Origin: Alphaproteobacteria bacterium | GTDB lineage: Bacteria; Pseudomonadota; Alphaproteobacteria; Caulobacterales; Parvularculaceae | Reading direction: 5' to 3' | Length of the DNA stretch: 8,631 bases | Assembly: GCA_030428745.1 (NCBI GenBank) | Contig: JAUIEG010000087.1 | Span: 1-8,631 of the forward strand | In this document: in pieces, positions 1-5,635 of the stretch | Layout of the letters: every line of letters begins with the position of its first letter | Position numbering within the stretch: the stretch's first letter is position 1 | Notes under the pieces: generated by a model | The model's database searches: none | Told to the model about the DNA's origin: nothing | The model's input: only the letters and a program-made list of their open reading frames with translations | Program-made: the position numbers and the translations under genes

Positions 1-161
1 GCAATATACGGCTTCACCAAGCATTCGAAATCTTCAGCAAAGTCGTCAACTGAAATGGGCCCTTCTGCGCGCAGGTATGCAATCTGCACGGATGCGGGAG
101 CGGAAAGCAATTCCAGATGGCCGCGCAAATCGCGCTTAATCAAACGAACATCAGAAGACAT
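1..161 (-). CDS. Unknown protein, N-terminal part (cut by window edge)
   Basis: An open frame starts with ATG at 161, immediately after the ffh stop codon (TAA followed directly by ATG), and runs off the left edge with no stop in 53 codons. It begins MSSDVRLIKRDLRGHLELLS and continues as a soluble-looking, slightly acidic sequence ending at the edge in DFECLVKPYI. The zero-base spacing behind ffh implies co-transcription and probably translational coupling; a purine-rich stretch at the end of ffh could serve as its ribosome binding site. I do not recognise the family. In many alphaproteobacteria rpsP, rimM and trmD lie just after ffh, and this sequence is none of their N termini. Codon use matches its neighbours. 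Confidence 0.7.
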   Translation of the reverse strand, partial: MSSDVRLIKRDLRGHLELLSAPASVQIAYLRAEGPISVDDFAEDFECLVKPYI

Positions 162-1664
162 TTATTTCTTCTTCCCCAAACCGCCCATTCCCGGCGGCAG
201 GACGCCCTGCCCCGACAGCGCTTTTTCGATGGCGTCGAAATCGAGATCGTCCGCATCCGGAAGAGCGCCTTTCGCTTTTCCTTTGGCGGCTTCGACAACA
301 GCCGGATCGGGCCCGCCCATCATGCCGGCCATTTGCCCGGCTAGACCTTTCATGCCGCCTTTGCCCATCTTCTTCATCATGTCCGCCATCTGGCGGTGCG
401 CCTTCAAAAGCTTGTTCACTTCCTGAACGGAGGTGCCGGAACCGGCGGCGACGCGCTTTTTGCGCTTCGCGTTCATGAGCGCCGGTTTCTTGCGCTCCTG
501 TTTCGTCATTGAGGAAATGATCGCTTCCTGACGGACGATTTCCTTGTCGTCGAGGCCGCCGGCCTGATCGACCATCTTCTTCATTTTGCCCATGCCGGGC
601 AGCATGCCGAGGATGGCGCCCATGCCGCCCATATTGCGCATCTGTTTGAACTGGTCAGCGAGGTCGTTCATGTCGAACTCGCCCTTGGCCATGCGCTTGG
701 CGGCTTTTTCAGCCTTGGCGGCGTCCATTTCCTCGGACGCTTTTTCGACGAGCGAAACGATGTCGCCCATGCCGAGAATACGGCCGGCCATACGTTTCGG
801 TTCAAAAGCGTCGAGGGCGTCAAGCTTTTCGCCGACGCCGACAAATTTAATCGGCGCGCCCGTGACCGCGCGCATGGAGAGCGCCGCGCCGCCGCGCGCA
901 TCGCCGTCGATCCGGGTCATCACAACGCCTGTGACGGGCACGCGTTCTTTAAACTTCTCCGCCGTTGTCACCGCATCCTGACCCGTGAGCGAGTCAACCA
1001 CGAGCAGGCTTTCGATAGGATTGGTCGCCGCATGAATGTCGGCGATTTCCGTCATCAATTGTTCGTCGATGGAAAGCCGGCCCGCGGTGTCGAGCATGAC
1101 GACGTCATAGCCGCCGAGTTTGCCCGCCTCGATGGCGCGGTTGGCGATATCGCGAGGCGTTTGTCCCGCGATAATGGGAAGCGTCTTCACATCCGCCTGC
1201 TCGCCCAAAATCGCGAGCTGCTCCTGCGCAGCCGGGCGGCGCGTGTCGAGCGAGGCCATCAGGACCTTTTTCTTCTCGCGCTTTGAGAGCCGCAACGCGA
1301 TCTTCGCCGTCGAGGTGGTTTTACCAGAGCCCTGCAGACCGACCATCATGATCACGGCGGGCGGCGTCGTCGCGAAGGAGAGCGCGCCGTCAGCGTCCTC
1401 GCCGCCAAGCATGTCGACAAGAGCGTCATGAACGATTTTCACGACCTGCTGGCCGGGCGTCACCGACCGCAGAACCTCCACGCCAATGGCGCGTTCCTTG
1501 ACCTTGGCGATGAAATCCTTGGCGACCGGCAGGGCGACGTCCGCCTCCAGAAGCGCGACGCGCACTTCGCGAAGGGCTTCGTTGACGTCCTTCTCTTCGA
1601 GAGCGCCTCTGCCTTTGAGGCCCTCAAAGATGGCGCCTAACCGATCGCTTAAGCTTTCAAACAT
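162..1664 (-). CDS. ffh: Signal recognition particle protein Ffh (SRP54)
   Basis: Ffh binds 4.5S/SRP RNA and the signal sequences of nascent inner-membrane proteins, and delivers ribosomes to FtsY through GTP hydrolysis. The 500-residue product has the full NG-M architecture. The N domain covers about 1-100. The P-loop GLQGSGKTT is at 109-117, DTRRPAAQEQL at 140-150, the G3 motif DTAGR at 192-196, the G4-type TRIDGDARGG at 250-259 and the G5-region GVGEKLDAL at 276-284. The methionine-rich M domain begins near 330; its RNA-binding helix region lies at 400-421, including VAAGSGTSVQEVNKLL. The Lys-to-Arg change in G4 (TRxD rather than TKxD) is common in alphaproteobacterial Ffh. The ATG overlaps the stop of the upstream cupin gene by one base (TGATG), so the two are translationally coupled. 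The C-terminal tail (about 435-500) is Gly/Met-rich, then acidic, and ends in GLGKKK. Confidence 0.98.
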   Translation of the reverse strand: MFESLSDRLGAIFEGLKGRGALEEKDVNEALREVRVALLEADVALPVAKDFIAKVKERAIGVEVLRSVTPGQQVVKIVHDALVDMLGGEDADGALSFATTPPAVIMMVGLQGSGKTTSTAKIALRLSKREKKKVLMASLDTRRPAAQEQLAILGEQADVKTLPIIAGQTPRDIANRAIEAGKLGGYDVVMLDTAGRLSIDEQLMTEIADIHAATNPIESLLVVDSLTGQDAVTTAEKFKERVPVTGVVMTRIDGDARGGAALSMRAVTGAPIKFVGVGEKLDALDAFEPKRMAGRILGMGDIVSLVEKASEEMDAAKAEKAAKRMAKGEFDMNDLADQFKQMRNMGGMGAILGMLPGMGKMKKMVDQAGGLDDKEIVRQEAIISSMTKQERKKPALMNAKRKKRVAAGSGTSVQEVNKLLKAHRQMADMMKKMGKGGMKGLAGQMAGMMGGPDPAVVEAAKGKAKGALPDADDLDFDAIEKALSGQGVLPPGMGGLGKKK

Positions 1665-1984
1665 CAGGCAGCCTCGTCTTCGATGAGAAACATAAGGGCG
1701 CGCCCGGAAAGCGCGCGCGGGCGGTGGCGGTCAGCGGCGCCGCGGGGAATGGAAAGCGCGTCGCCAGCGGAAAAGCGGACGGTCTTCGCCGCAAACTCGA
1801 TTTCCAGCTCGCCCTCGACCACGAAGCCCAGATGGCCCGCCTCACACCAGTCAGGATGGTTGGAAGCGGGGGTGAGTTCAAGAAGGCGGAAAGCCTTGCC
1901 GCCGCGCGCCACGCGTTTCAGCCGGGCCGTGCCCTCAAGGGCCGGCTCCCAGTCAGTTTCCGCAAAGGCGACGCGATAATCCAA
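1664..1984 (-). CDS. Small single-domain cupin protein
   Basis: This 106-residue protein has the two conserved cupin motifs. Motif 1 is degenerate: CEAGHLGFVVEGELEIEF at about 47-64, with Cys47 and His51 where classical cupins carry the His-x-His and Glu metal ligands. Motif 2 is GDALSIPRGAADRH at 74-87, with His87 in the usual position. A cupin fold is therefore well supported; metal binding and any enzymatic activity are not. The start is TTG at 1984, the first start codon after an in-frame TGA upstream; no in-frame ATG gives the full cupin fold. The stop overlaps the ffh ATG, so this is the first gene of a cupin-ffh operon. A functional link to SRP is not established; it may simply share the promoter. 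It could alternatively be a sensor or a sugar or organic-acid binder, as in many stand-alone cupins. Confidence 0.87.
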   Translation of the reverse strand: MDYRVAFAETDWEPALEGTARLKRVARGGKAFRLLELTPASNHPDWCEAGHLGFVVEGELEIEFAAKTVRFSAGDALSIPRGAADRHRPRALSGRALMFLIEDEAA

Positions 1985-2026
1985 ACCGCCAAGTCCCTTT
2001 CAAGACCTTCATTCTAAACGCAACGC

Positions 2027-2183
2027 GCGCGCGAAGGCGCGCATAACCGCAATTGACCGCCCAAACGGCCTTAACCGCCATGAGGGCGTTACCCCGATGG
2101 CGGCGCTCCCCTGACCCGTCCCATTTTAAAGGCTTGGGGGTCGTTCAGGCAGAGACAGGAAACTTAAGCTTTCCCGGAATTGG
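2027..2183 (-). promoter_or_regulatory. Possible structured leader or small RNA upstream of cupin-ffh
   Basis: The minus-strand transcript from the 2190-2218 promoter would contain several hairpins before the cupin gene. One is a 7-bp stem 2176-2170/2162-2156 with one G-U pair and a 7-base loop. Another is GACCC 2142-2138 with GGGTC 2117-2113. A third is a perfect 7-bp stem CCGCCAT 2103-2097 with ATGGCGG 2081-2075, with a further 4 bp inside. CAATT (2182-2178) can pair with AATTG (2054-2050) to close the region. A last GC-only 6-bp stem, 2042-2037/2032-2027, is followed by TTGCGTTTAG and might act as a weak terminator. No known riboswitch or 6S/SRP RNA signature was recognised. In GC-rich DNA some of this pairing will be chance. 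Confidence 0.3.
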
Positions 2184-2189
2184 CGGGGG

Positions 2190-2218
2190 ATATAGGCGAT
2201 CGGGGCCCGGAAGGCAAG
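2190..2218 (-). promoter_or_regulatory. Housekeeping-type promoter CTTGCC-N17-CTATAT
   Basis: Read on the minus strand, CTTGCC (2218-2213) is separated by exactly 17 bases from CTATAT (2195-2190). This matches the usual alphaproteobacterial sigma-70-type pattern (CTTGAC, 17 bases, CTATAT-like). Transcription would start near 2183 and run toward the cupin-ffh operon. That leaves a leader of about 200 bases before the cupin TTG at 1984. The promoter lies just past the 3' end of the membrane protein gene. Promoter assignment is from the motif alone. Confidence 0.55.
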
Positions 2219-2262
2219 GCGGCGGCGCAAAGCGATATTTCAGGGCTGCGGCCCGTTCCGGC

Positions 2263-2643
2263 TCAAAACCACTTCCGCCACTTGTCAATGTTGCGGTCGA
2301 AAACGCCCTTGAGCCCGCCATCGGAGTTATTATCGAGAAACTTCAGAATGGCGAGCCCCCACATCGTAATGACGATCAGGATAAAGACCACATTGGAGGC
2401 GATAATGGAAAAATAGTAGGTCGCAGTCAGCGTGTCGGGGAAGAAGAGACGCCCGAGCAAATGCCACGAATTGATAAGAAAATAGAGCCCGTAATAGATG
2501 AAAAACGTTCGATGGATGAAGGCGCCATTGAGACTTTTTGTTTTCCAGAATGTCAAAAACAGTCCGAGGACGATAATATTCATGGGCGCGATCAGGTTAA
2601 CCGCCGCGCCGCTCATGAAATAATAGAAGCTGTTGCTCAGCAC
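2263..2643 (-). CDS. Small multi-pass membrane protein of unknown function
   Basis: The 126-residue product from the GTG at 2643 contains three clear hydrophobic helices at about 12-33, 44-63 and 74-98. It ends in a polar, basic tail (DNNSDGGLKGVFDRNIDKWRKWF region). No catalytic motif or family was recognised. The same frame stays open upstream of 2643 to beyond 2760 without ATG, GTG or TTG. It would add another hydrophobic segment around 2735-2680 (reading RYGAILFFGIALCFLSGS), so the natural protein may have four helices and start at a non-standard codon such as CTG at 2724. It may instead have lost its start. The gene follows the helical-protein gene at 2742 on the same strand and could share its promoter. 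The coordinates given use the most conservative start. Confidence 0.65.
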   Translation of the reverse strand: MLSNSFYYFMSGAAVNLIAPMNIIVLGLFLTFWKTKSLNGAFIHRTFFIYYGLYFLINSWHLLGRLFFPDTLTATYYFSIIASNVVFILIVITMWGLAILKFLDNNSDGGLKGVFDRNIDKWRKWF

Positions 2644-2705
2644 CCAATCGGCCCCGATGACCGATGAGGCGAGCTTTAAGTTTCGTGATCCAGAAAGGAA
2701 GCATA

Positions 2706-2732
2706 GGGCAATCCCGAAAAACAGGATTGCCC
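2706..2732 (-). other. Perfect 9-bp stem-loop between two minus-strand genes
   Basis: GGGCAATCC (2706-2714) and GGATTGCCC (2724-2732) form a perfect 9-bp inverted repeat around a 9-base loop. It starts ten bases past the stop codon of the helical-protein gene (2742). On the minus strand it is followed by TATGCTTCCTTTC, which is not a real T-tract, so it is a poor intrinsic terminator. It may be an attenuator, a 3'-end stabilising hairpin or a weak terminator. It also overlaps the hydrophobic N-terminal extension of the downstream membrane gene. Confidence 0.5.
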
Positions 2733-2741
2733 CGTAACGTG

Positions 2742-3140
2742 TTAGAGTTGTCCATTCATCAGGACTGATGCGATCACCTCTGCCTGTGGCGGTTTGGGTG
2801 TGCCGCCGCCAGCCTGCAGGATGATAAAAGCGCCCTGCTGGGCCAGCATTTCAATCGCATTGTGGCCTTTGGAAACAGCCTCGGCAAGATTCATGAGCCA
2901 GGCGTTGCCGTCATTCGCCGCATAGGCGGCGCTTTCCACCGCATCAGCATATTGCATCAGCGAAGCATCGCCCATCTTGTCCGCAACGCTGGCGGCGGCG
3001 GCGGTGACCGCAGCGACGCCCGCGATGAGCGGCGCCTTGTCCAGCGGCTTACCTGCGGCTTTGTCCGTAGCGGCTTTTTTCATGGATTTTTCAAAACGAA
3101 GCAGCGCGAGTTGTTCGCGCCGCAGATCTTTATTTGTCAT
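2742..3140 (-). CDS. Alanine-rich helical protein of unknown function
   Basis: I chose the ATG at 3140 (132 residues) because a GGAGAG ribosome binding site sits about five bases upstream; a GTG at 3152 is in frame but would place that site inside the gene. The protein begins MTNKDLRREQLALLRFEKSM, a basic amphipathic helix. Next comes an Ala-rich helical middle (about 38-58, LIAGVAAVTAAAASVADKMG), which is too short and mixed to be a confident membrane helix, then further helices and a Gly/Pro linker (GGGTPKPP, near 112-119). Its composition is vaguely reminiscent of phasins or other helical bundle proteins, but no family signature was found. The upstream region carries two CtrA boxes at 3196-3210 and 3229-3244, suggesting cell-cycle or developmental control. 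A membrane protein gene follows on the same strand. Confidence 0.7.
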   Translation of the reverse strand: MTNKDLRREQLALLRFEKSMKKAATDKAAGKPLDKAPLIAGVAAVTAAAASVADKMGDASLMQYADAVESAAYAANDGNAWLMNLAEAVSKGHNAIEMLAQQGAFIILQAGGGTPKPPQAEVIASVLMNGQL

Positions 3141-3151
3141 AGCTCTCTCCA

Positions 3152-3173
3152 CTCCCGGCCTTGCGCCGGCGAG
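3152..3173 (-). other. 5'-UTR hairpin beside the ribosome binding site
   Basis: CCGGC (3155-3159) pairs with GCCGG (3165-3169) around a 5-base loop. The stem extends through CTC/GAG (3152-3154/3171-3173) with one bulged base. In the minus-strand mRNA this stem ends two bases upstream of the GGAGAG ribosome binding site of the helical-protein gene, so it could modulate translation initiation. The evidence is base pairing only. Confidence 0.35.
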
Positions 3174-3195
3174 GGAGAAGAAGACAGCTTCTGGC

Positions 3196-3210
3196 TTAAA
3201 CTGCGGTTAA
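3196..3210. promoter_or_regulatory. CtrA-type box 1 (TTAA-N7-TTAA)
   Basis: TTAA (3196-3199), seven bases, TTAA (3207-3210) is an exact match to the full CtrA half-site pair. It lies 56 bases upstream of the ATG at 3140 and ends 19 bases before a second box. CtrA is the master cell-cycle and motility response regulator of many alphaproteobacteria. Binding is inferred from the motif only. Confidence 0.6.
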
Positions 3211-3228
3211 GCGCGGAGCGTGTTTTGG

Positions 3229-3244
3229 TTAATAAAAAATTAAC
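3229..3244. promoter_or_regulatory. CtrA-type box 2 (TTAA-N7-TTAAC)
   Basis: TTAA (3229-3232), seven A/T bases, TTAAC (3240-3244) matches the extended CtrA consensus TTAA-N7-TTAAC. It is also the core of an AT-rich inverted repeat, GTTAAT-N5-ATTAAC (3228-3244), which stands out in GC-rich surroundings. Its spacing from box 1 is 33 bases, about three helical turns, so dimers would bind the same DNA face. Confidence 0.65.
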
Positions 3245-3256
3245 AGCGGGCCCGCT
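3245..3256. repeat. 12-bp perfect palindrome AGCGGGCCCGCT
   Basis: A perfect palindrome abuts CtrA box 2 in the intergenic region between the divergent genes. It could be an operator for a dimeric regulator. A 12-bp perfect palindrome of this composition may also arise by chance in GC-rich DNA. Confidence 0.4.
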
Positions 3257-3360
3257 AGCGCCAGCGCGAGCCCTGGGAGAAAACTCTTTCCTGCCATGGT
3301 CACATTTGTTAAGGGTGCCTGATCACCCAACGGGCCGGGGCAATCGAGACGGGGGATCTT

Positions 3361-3618
3361 TTGGAGGACGACGACCGCAAGCGCGCGGAAACGCTGTATC
3401 AGCGTTTACTGGATGTTTTTCCGAAACGGGAAAGCAGTAATGTTATTCCATTTCCGGGGGCCGGGCGCGCTCGTCAATCTGCGAAAACGCCACAATCATC
3501 GACACTGCCCCTTGAAGGGCAGCATCCAGACGTTCTTGAAAATCCGGCGGCGGATCGTCAAAGCAGGATTGAAGGATTGCTAAAGCGGTTATTTGAAGAC
3601 CTTTCGAAAGACGACTGA
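3361..3618 (+). CDS. Small hydrophilic protein, antisense-overlapping a regulator gene
   Basis: This frame encodes 85 residues from a TTG start with GGGGGA four bases upstream; it is the only start codon after the preceding in-frame stop. The first 25 residues (DDDRKRAETLYQRLLDVFPK) read as a charged amphipathic helix. A Pro/Ser-rich middle containing NVIPFPG follows, and a second amphipathic helix ends the protein (RIEGLLKRLFEDLSKDD). No family was recognised. The last 176 bases lie opposite the 3' end of the XRE-type regulator gene, which is unusual. The part outside the overlap looks protein-like, but the weak start and lower third-position GC in its second half leave doubt. It would be transcribed from the CtrA-box region, divergent from the gene at 3140. 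Confidence 0.42.
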   Translation: MEDDDRKRAETLYQRLLDVFPKRESSNVIPFPGAGRARQSAKTPQSSTLPLEGQHPDVLENPAADRQSRIEGLLKRLFEDLSKDD

Positions 3619-4084
3619 CCGCCTTTTCGTCCAGCACGCCGGGCGTCGGCTTCTCCATCCCTGACGTCTCGGGATTCGATTTTTCCAAGGCGGACCGGCG
3701 CGCGCCGCCTTGCACAAACGCAATGAGACTGCACACAGCCTCTGCGAGATCGTCTTCCGTAATTTTCTCCGCAATTTTCAATCCGCAGGTTTTGGCAGCG
3801 ATCGCCAGAATGGCGTAGCGCGCGGCAAGCGGGCAGATTGTGGCTGTCTCCACACCGGGGCGCGGCGTCGAAGAAACAATTTTCTGAATGTCCGCATCCG
3901 GATCAAGCACTGTCTCCGGTGCGATCCCGAGCGCGCTGCTGACAGCATCGATCCATGCGTCGGTAAGCGCGCGCTCCCCGGATTCAAGCCGCGGCAAATA
4001 TTCCGGATAAACGCCGATCAGCCGCGAAAACTCGCGGGGTGTAAACAGAAAGCCGAGTCGCAGACGCTTGATATTGTTGGCCAT
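3443..4084 (-). CDS. XRE/Cro-CI-type helix-turn-helix regulator
   Basis: The 213-residue protein has an N-terminal Cro/CI-type DNA-binding domain at about 4-62. The HTH core TPREFSRLIGVYPEYLPRLE (15-34) is followed by the typical scaffold ESGERALTDAWIDAVSSALGI and a terminating hydrophobic turn. The remaining 140 or so residues form a helical region of no recognised family, with a Pro-rich linker near 141-150 (EKPTPGVLDEK). The ATG at 4084 has AGGAAG seven bases upstream. It lies 22 bases downstream of the transporter gene on the same strand, so the two probably form an operon and it may regulate the transporter. The 3' end overlaps the plus-strand gene at 3361 in antisense. This is likely a local regulator; its ligand is unknown. 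Confidence 0.85.
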   Translation of the reverse strand: MANNIKRLRLGFLFTPREFSRLIGVYPEYLPRLESGERALTDAWIDAVSSALGIAPETVLDPDADIQKIVSSTPRPGVETATICPLAARYAILAIAAKTCGLKIAEKITEDDLAEAVCSLIAFVQGGARRSALEKSNPETSGMEKPTPGVLDEKAVSRLSKGLQITALAILQSCFDDPPPDFQERLDAALQGAVSMIVAFSQIDERARPPEME

Positions 4085-4106
4085 GGCGCGGCTTCCTGTG
4101 TGCCTT

Positions 4107-5525
4107 TTAGTTGGAGCTTTTCTGTCGGAAGACGGCTTCGTCGAGCTCGCCTTCCCATTTGGCGACGGTAACGGCGACGGTTGCGTCGCCGGTTACATTC
4201 ACGACCGTGCGCATCATATCCAAAAGGCGGTCGAAGGGAAAAATGAACCCGACGATTATCGCCGTGTGCTCGGGCGTGACATCAAACACTTGCAGCACCG
4301 TCGCAAGAAGGAAAAGCGACGCTGACGGGATCCCCGCCGTACCGATGGAAACCAGCGCCGCCGTCAACGCGATCAGCCCATAATGATGCGGCTCCAGACT
4401 GTAGCCAAACGCCTGAGCCGTGAAGAGGGCCACAATGCCGAGATAGAGCGCGGTTCCGTCCATATTGATCGTCGCGCCAAGCGGCAGAACCGAGCCTGCG
4501 ATCGATTTCTTGACGCCGAGATTTTCGGTGACGTTCGAAATCGTCACCGGCAGCGTCGCTGACGAAGAGGATGTCGAATACGCCACCATCTGCGCATCGA
4601 GAATGCCGCGGAAAAAGTTGATGAAGGGAAGCTTGAGGCCGAACTTCACGATCCCGCCATAGATAAGCGCCATGTGGATGAAGCAGCCCAGATAAACGGC
4701 GATAACGAGCCAGAATATCGCCGTGAAGGTCTCAAGTCCGCGCGTGCCGGCGACCCAGGCGATCAAGGCGAAGACGCCAAAGGGCGCAATCTCCATGATC
4801 ATGTGGGTGACGCCCAGAACCTTGTCAGAGGCGTAAGTGAAGAACCGCATGGCCGGACCGTCGTCCCCCGGCTCAAACAGGAAGACGACGCCGATAACAA
4901 GCGAGACAAAAATCAGGAACAGAATGTCCATGGACGACATGGCGATCCCGAGCGCAAACAGCGCAGTGAAAATCACCGCCACCACGGGACGCTTGACGCC
5001 GCCTTCCTCAACCCGGCGGGTCAGCCAGATCGCCGCGAGGATGAGCAAGGCCCCGATAACAAGCGTCATCGGCTCGCCCGCCATGATCTTTTCGAACGGG
5101 TTTTTTGTCGCCATGCCCACGATACGGTCCAAAAACCCTCCGGCCTCGGCGCTGATCACCCTAGGTTCGGCGGCGCCAAGCTCGACGCCCCTGCCAGGGC
5201 GGAAAATCGTGCCCATGGCGAGGCCGATGGTGTTGGCGAAGAACGTCGTCAGCAAATAGAGCACGAGGGTCTTGAGACCGATGGTGCCGAGTTTTTTGGG
5301 ATCGCCCAGCGCCAGGACGCCGGCGATCAGCGTGAAAAAGATCAGGGGAATAATGACAAGGCGGATCGCGGCGATAAAAATGTCGCCGACGATCTTTATC
5401 TGGTTCAGCAGAGCTTCACCGGCTTCCGGCGCCATCGTCTGCGACACGGCGAGACCGAAAGCCACCCCAAGGATAAGCCCCAGAAAAACCCGCTTCCAAA
5501 GCTTGACGCCAAACCACCAGGACAT
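4107..5525 (-). CDS. Dicarboxylate/amino acid:cation symporter (SLC1/DAACS family), probably aspartate/glutamate
   Basis: An inner-membrane secondary transporter of 472 residues, the normal family length, with many hydrophobic helices. Family hallmarks are all present. The serine-rich hairpin SSSSATLP is at 319-326, NMDGTALY at 354-361, a second re-entrant loop GTAGIPSASLFL at 395-406, and the C-terminal DRLLDMMRTVVNVTGD at 432-447. In the GltPh aspartate transporter the last motif supplies the ligands for the amino group (here Asp436), the side-chain carboxylate (Arg439) and backbone or sodium contacts (Asn443, Asp447). All are conserved, which favours aspartate/glutamate over the DctA-type C4-dicarboxylate motif. 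The ATG at 5525 follows GGAGG by four bases. The regulator gene at 4084 is probably cotranscribed. Coupling to sodium rather than protons is inferred from the NMDGT motif. Confidence 0.95.
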   Translation of the reverse strand: MSWWFGVKLWKRVFLGLILGVAFGLAVSQTMAPEAGEALLNQIKIVGDIFIAAIRLVIIPLIFFTLIAGVLALGDPKKLGTIGLKTLVLYLLTTFFANTIGLAMGTIFRPGRGVELGAAEPRVISAEAGGFLDRIVGMATKNPFEKIMAGEPMTLVIGALLILAAIWLTRRVEEGGVKRPVVAVIFTALFALGIAMSSMDILFLIFVSLVIGVVFLFEPGDDGPAMRFFTYASDKVLGVTHMIMEIAPFGVFALIAWVAGTRGLETFTAIFWLVIAVYLGCFIHMALIYGGIVKFGLKLPFINFFRGILDAQMVAYSTSSSSATLPVTISNVTENLGVKKSIAGSVLPLGATINMDGTALYLGIVALFTAQAFGYSLEPHHYGLIALTAALVSIGTAGIPSASLFLLATVLQVFDVTPEHTAIIVGFIFPFDRLLDMMRTVVNVTGDATVAVTVAKWEGELDEAVFRQKSSN

Positions 5526-5576
5526 GCGCCCTCCATTTCATGCACGCGCAACTTTAGGGCTGTTTCCCGTTAAAAG

Positions 5577-5602
5577 GGAACGGTGCGCGCAGTTTGTGTG
5601 TT
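5577..5602 (+). promoter_or_regulatory. EcfG (general stress sigma)-like promoter, GGAAC-N17-TGTT
   Basis: GGAAC (5577-5581), 17 bases, TGTT (5599-5602) is one mismatch from the alphaproteobacterial EcfG/SigT consensus GGAAC-N16/17-CGTT. It places a start site near 5609, leaving a short leader before the csbD-like ATG at 5636. CsbD-family genes are typical general stress genes, which supports the call. The GGAA also forms part of an inverted repeat TTCCC-N7-GGGAA (5564-5580). Confidence 0.5.
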
Positions 5603-5635
5603 CGATTGATGAGCAACAGGAAAGGAGCTCGCATC

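Noticed and set aside
2053..2667. 204-codon plus-strand open frame across the leader and membrane gene
   Set aside because: Low-complexity charged translation, opposite a frame encoding clear membrane helices and continuing through non-coding sequence.
2688..2706. AGAAAGGAAGCATAG, recalling the SRP RNA apical motif
   Set aside because: The flanks do not give the SRP RNA hairpin (no GGTCAGG or GCAGCC partner), so this is not an ffs gene despite the nearby ffh.
2862..3440. 192-codon plus-strand open frame
   Set aside because: Runs antisense to the helical-protein gene, through the intergenic CtrA region and into another frame of the 3361 gene; no coherent protein features.
4674..5573. 299-codon plus-strand open frame
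   Set aside because: It lies antisense to the transporter gene, is a run of charged residues with no domain, and has no ribosome site; it reflects GC-rich codon structure on the opposite strand.
5594..5635. Longer csbD-like start at GTG 5594
   Set aside because: Would precede the likely transcription start near 5609 and the good AAAGGAG site; CsbD proteins begin as at 5636.
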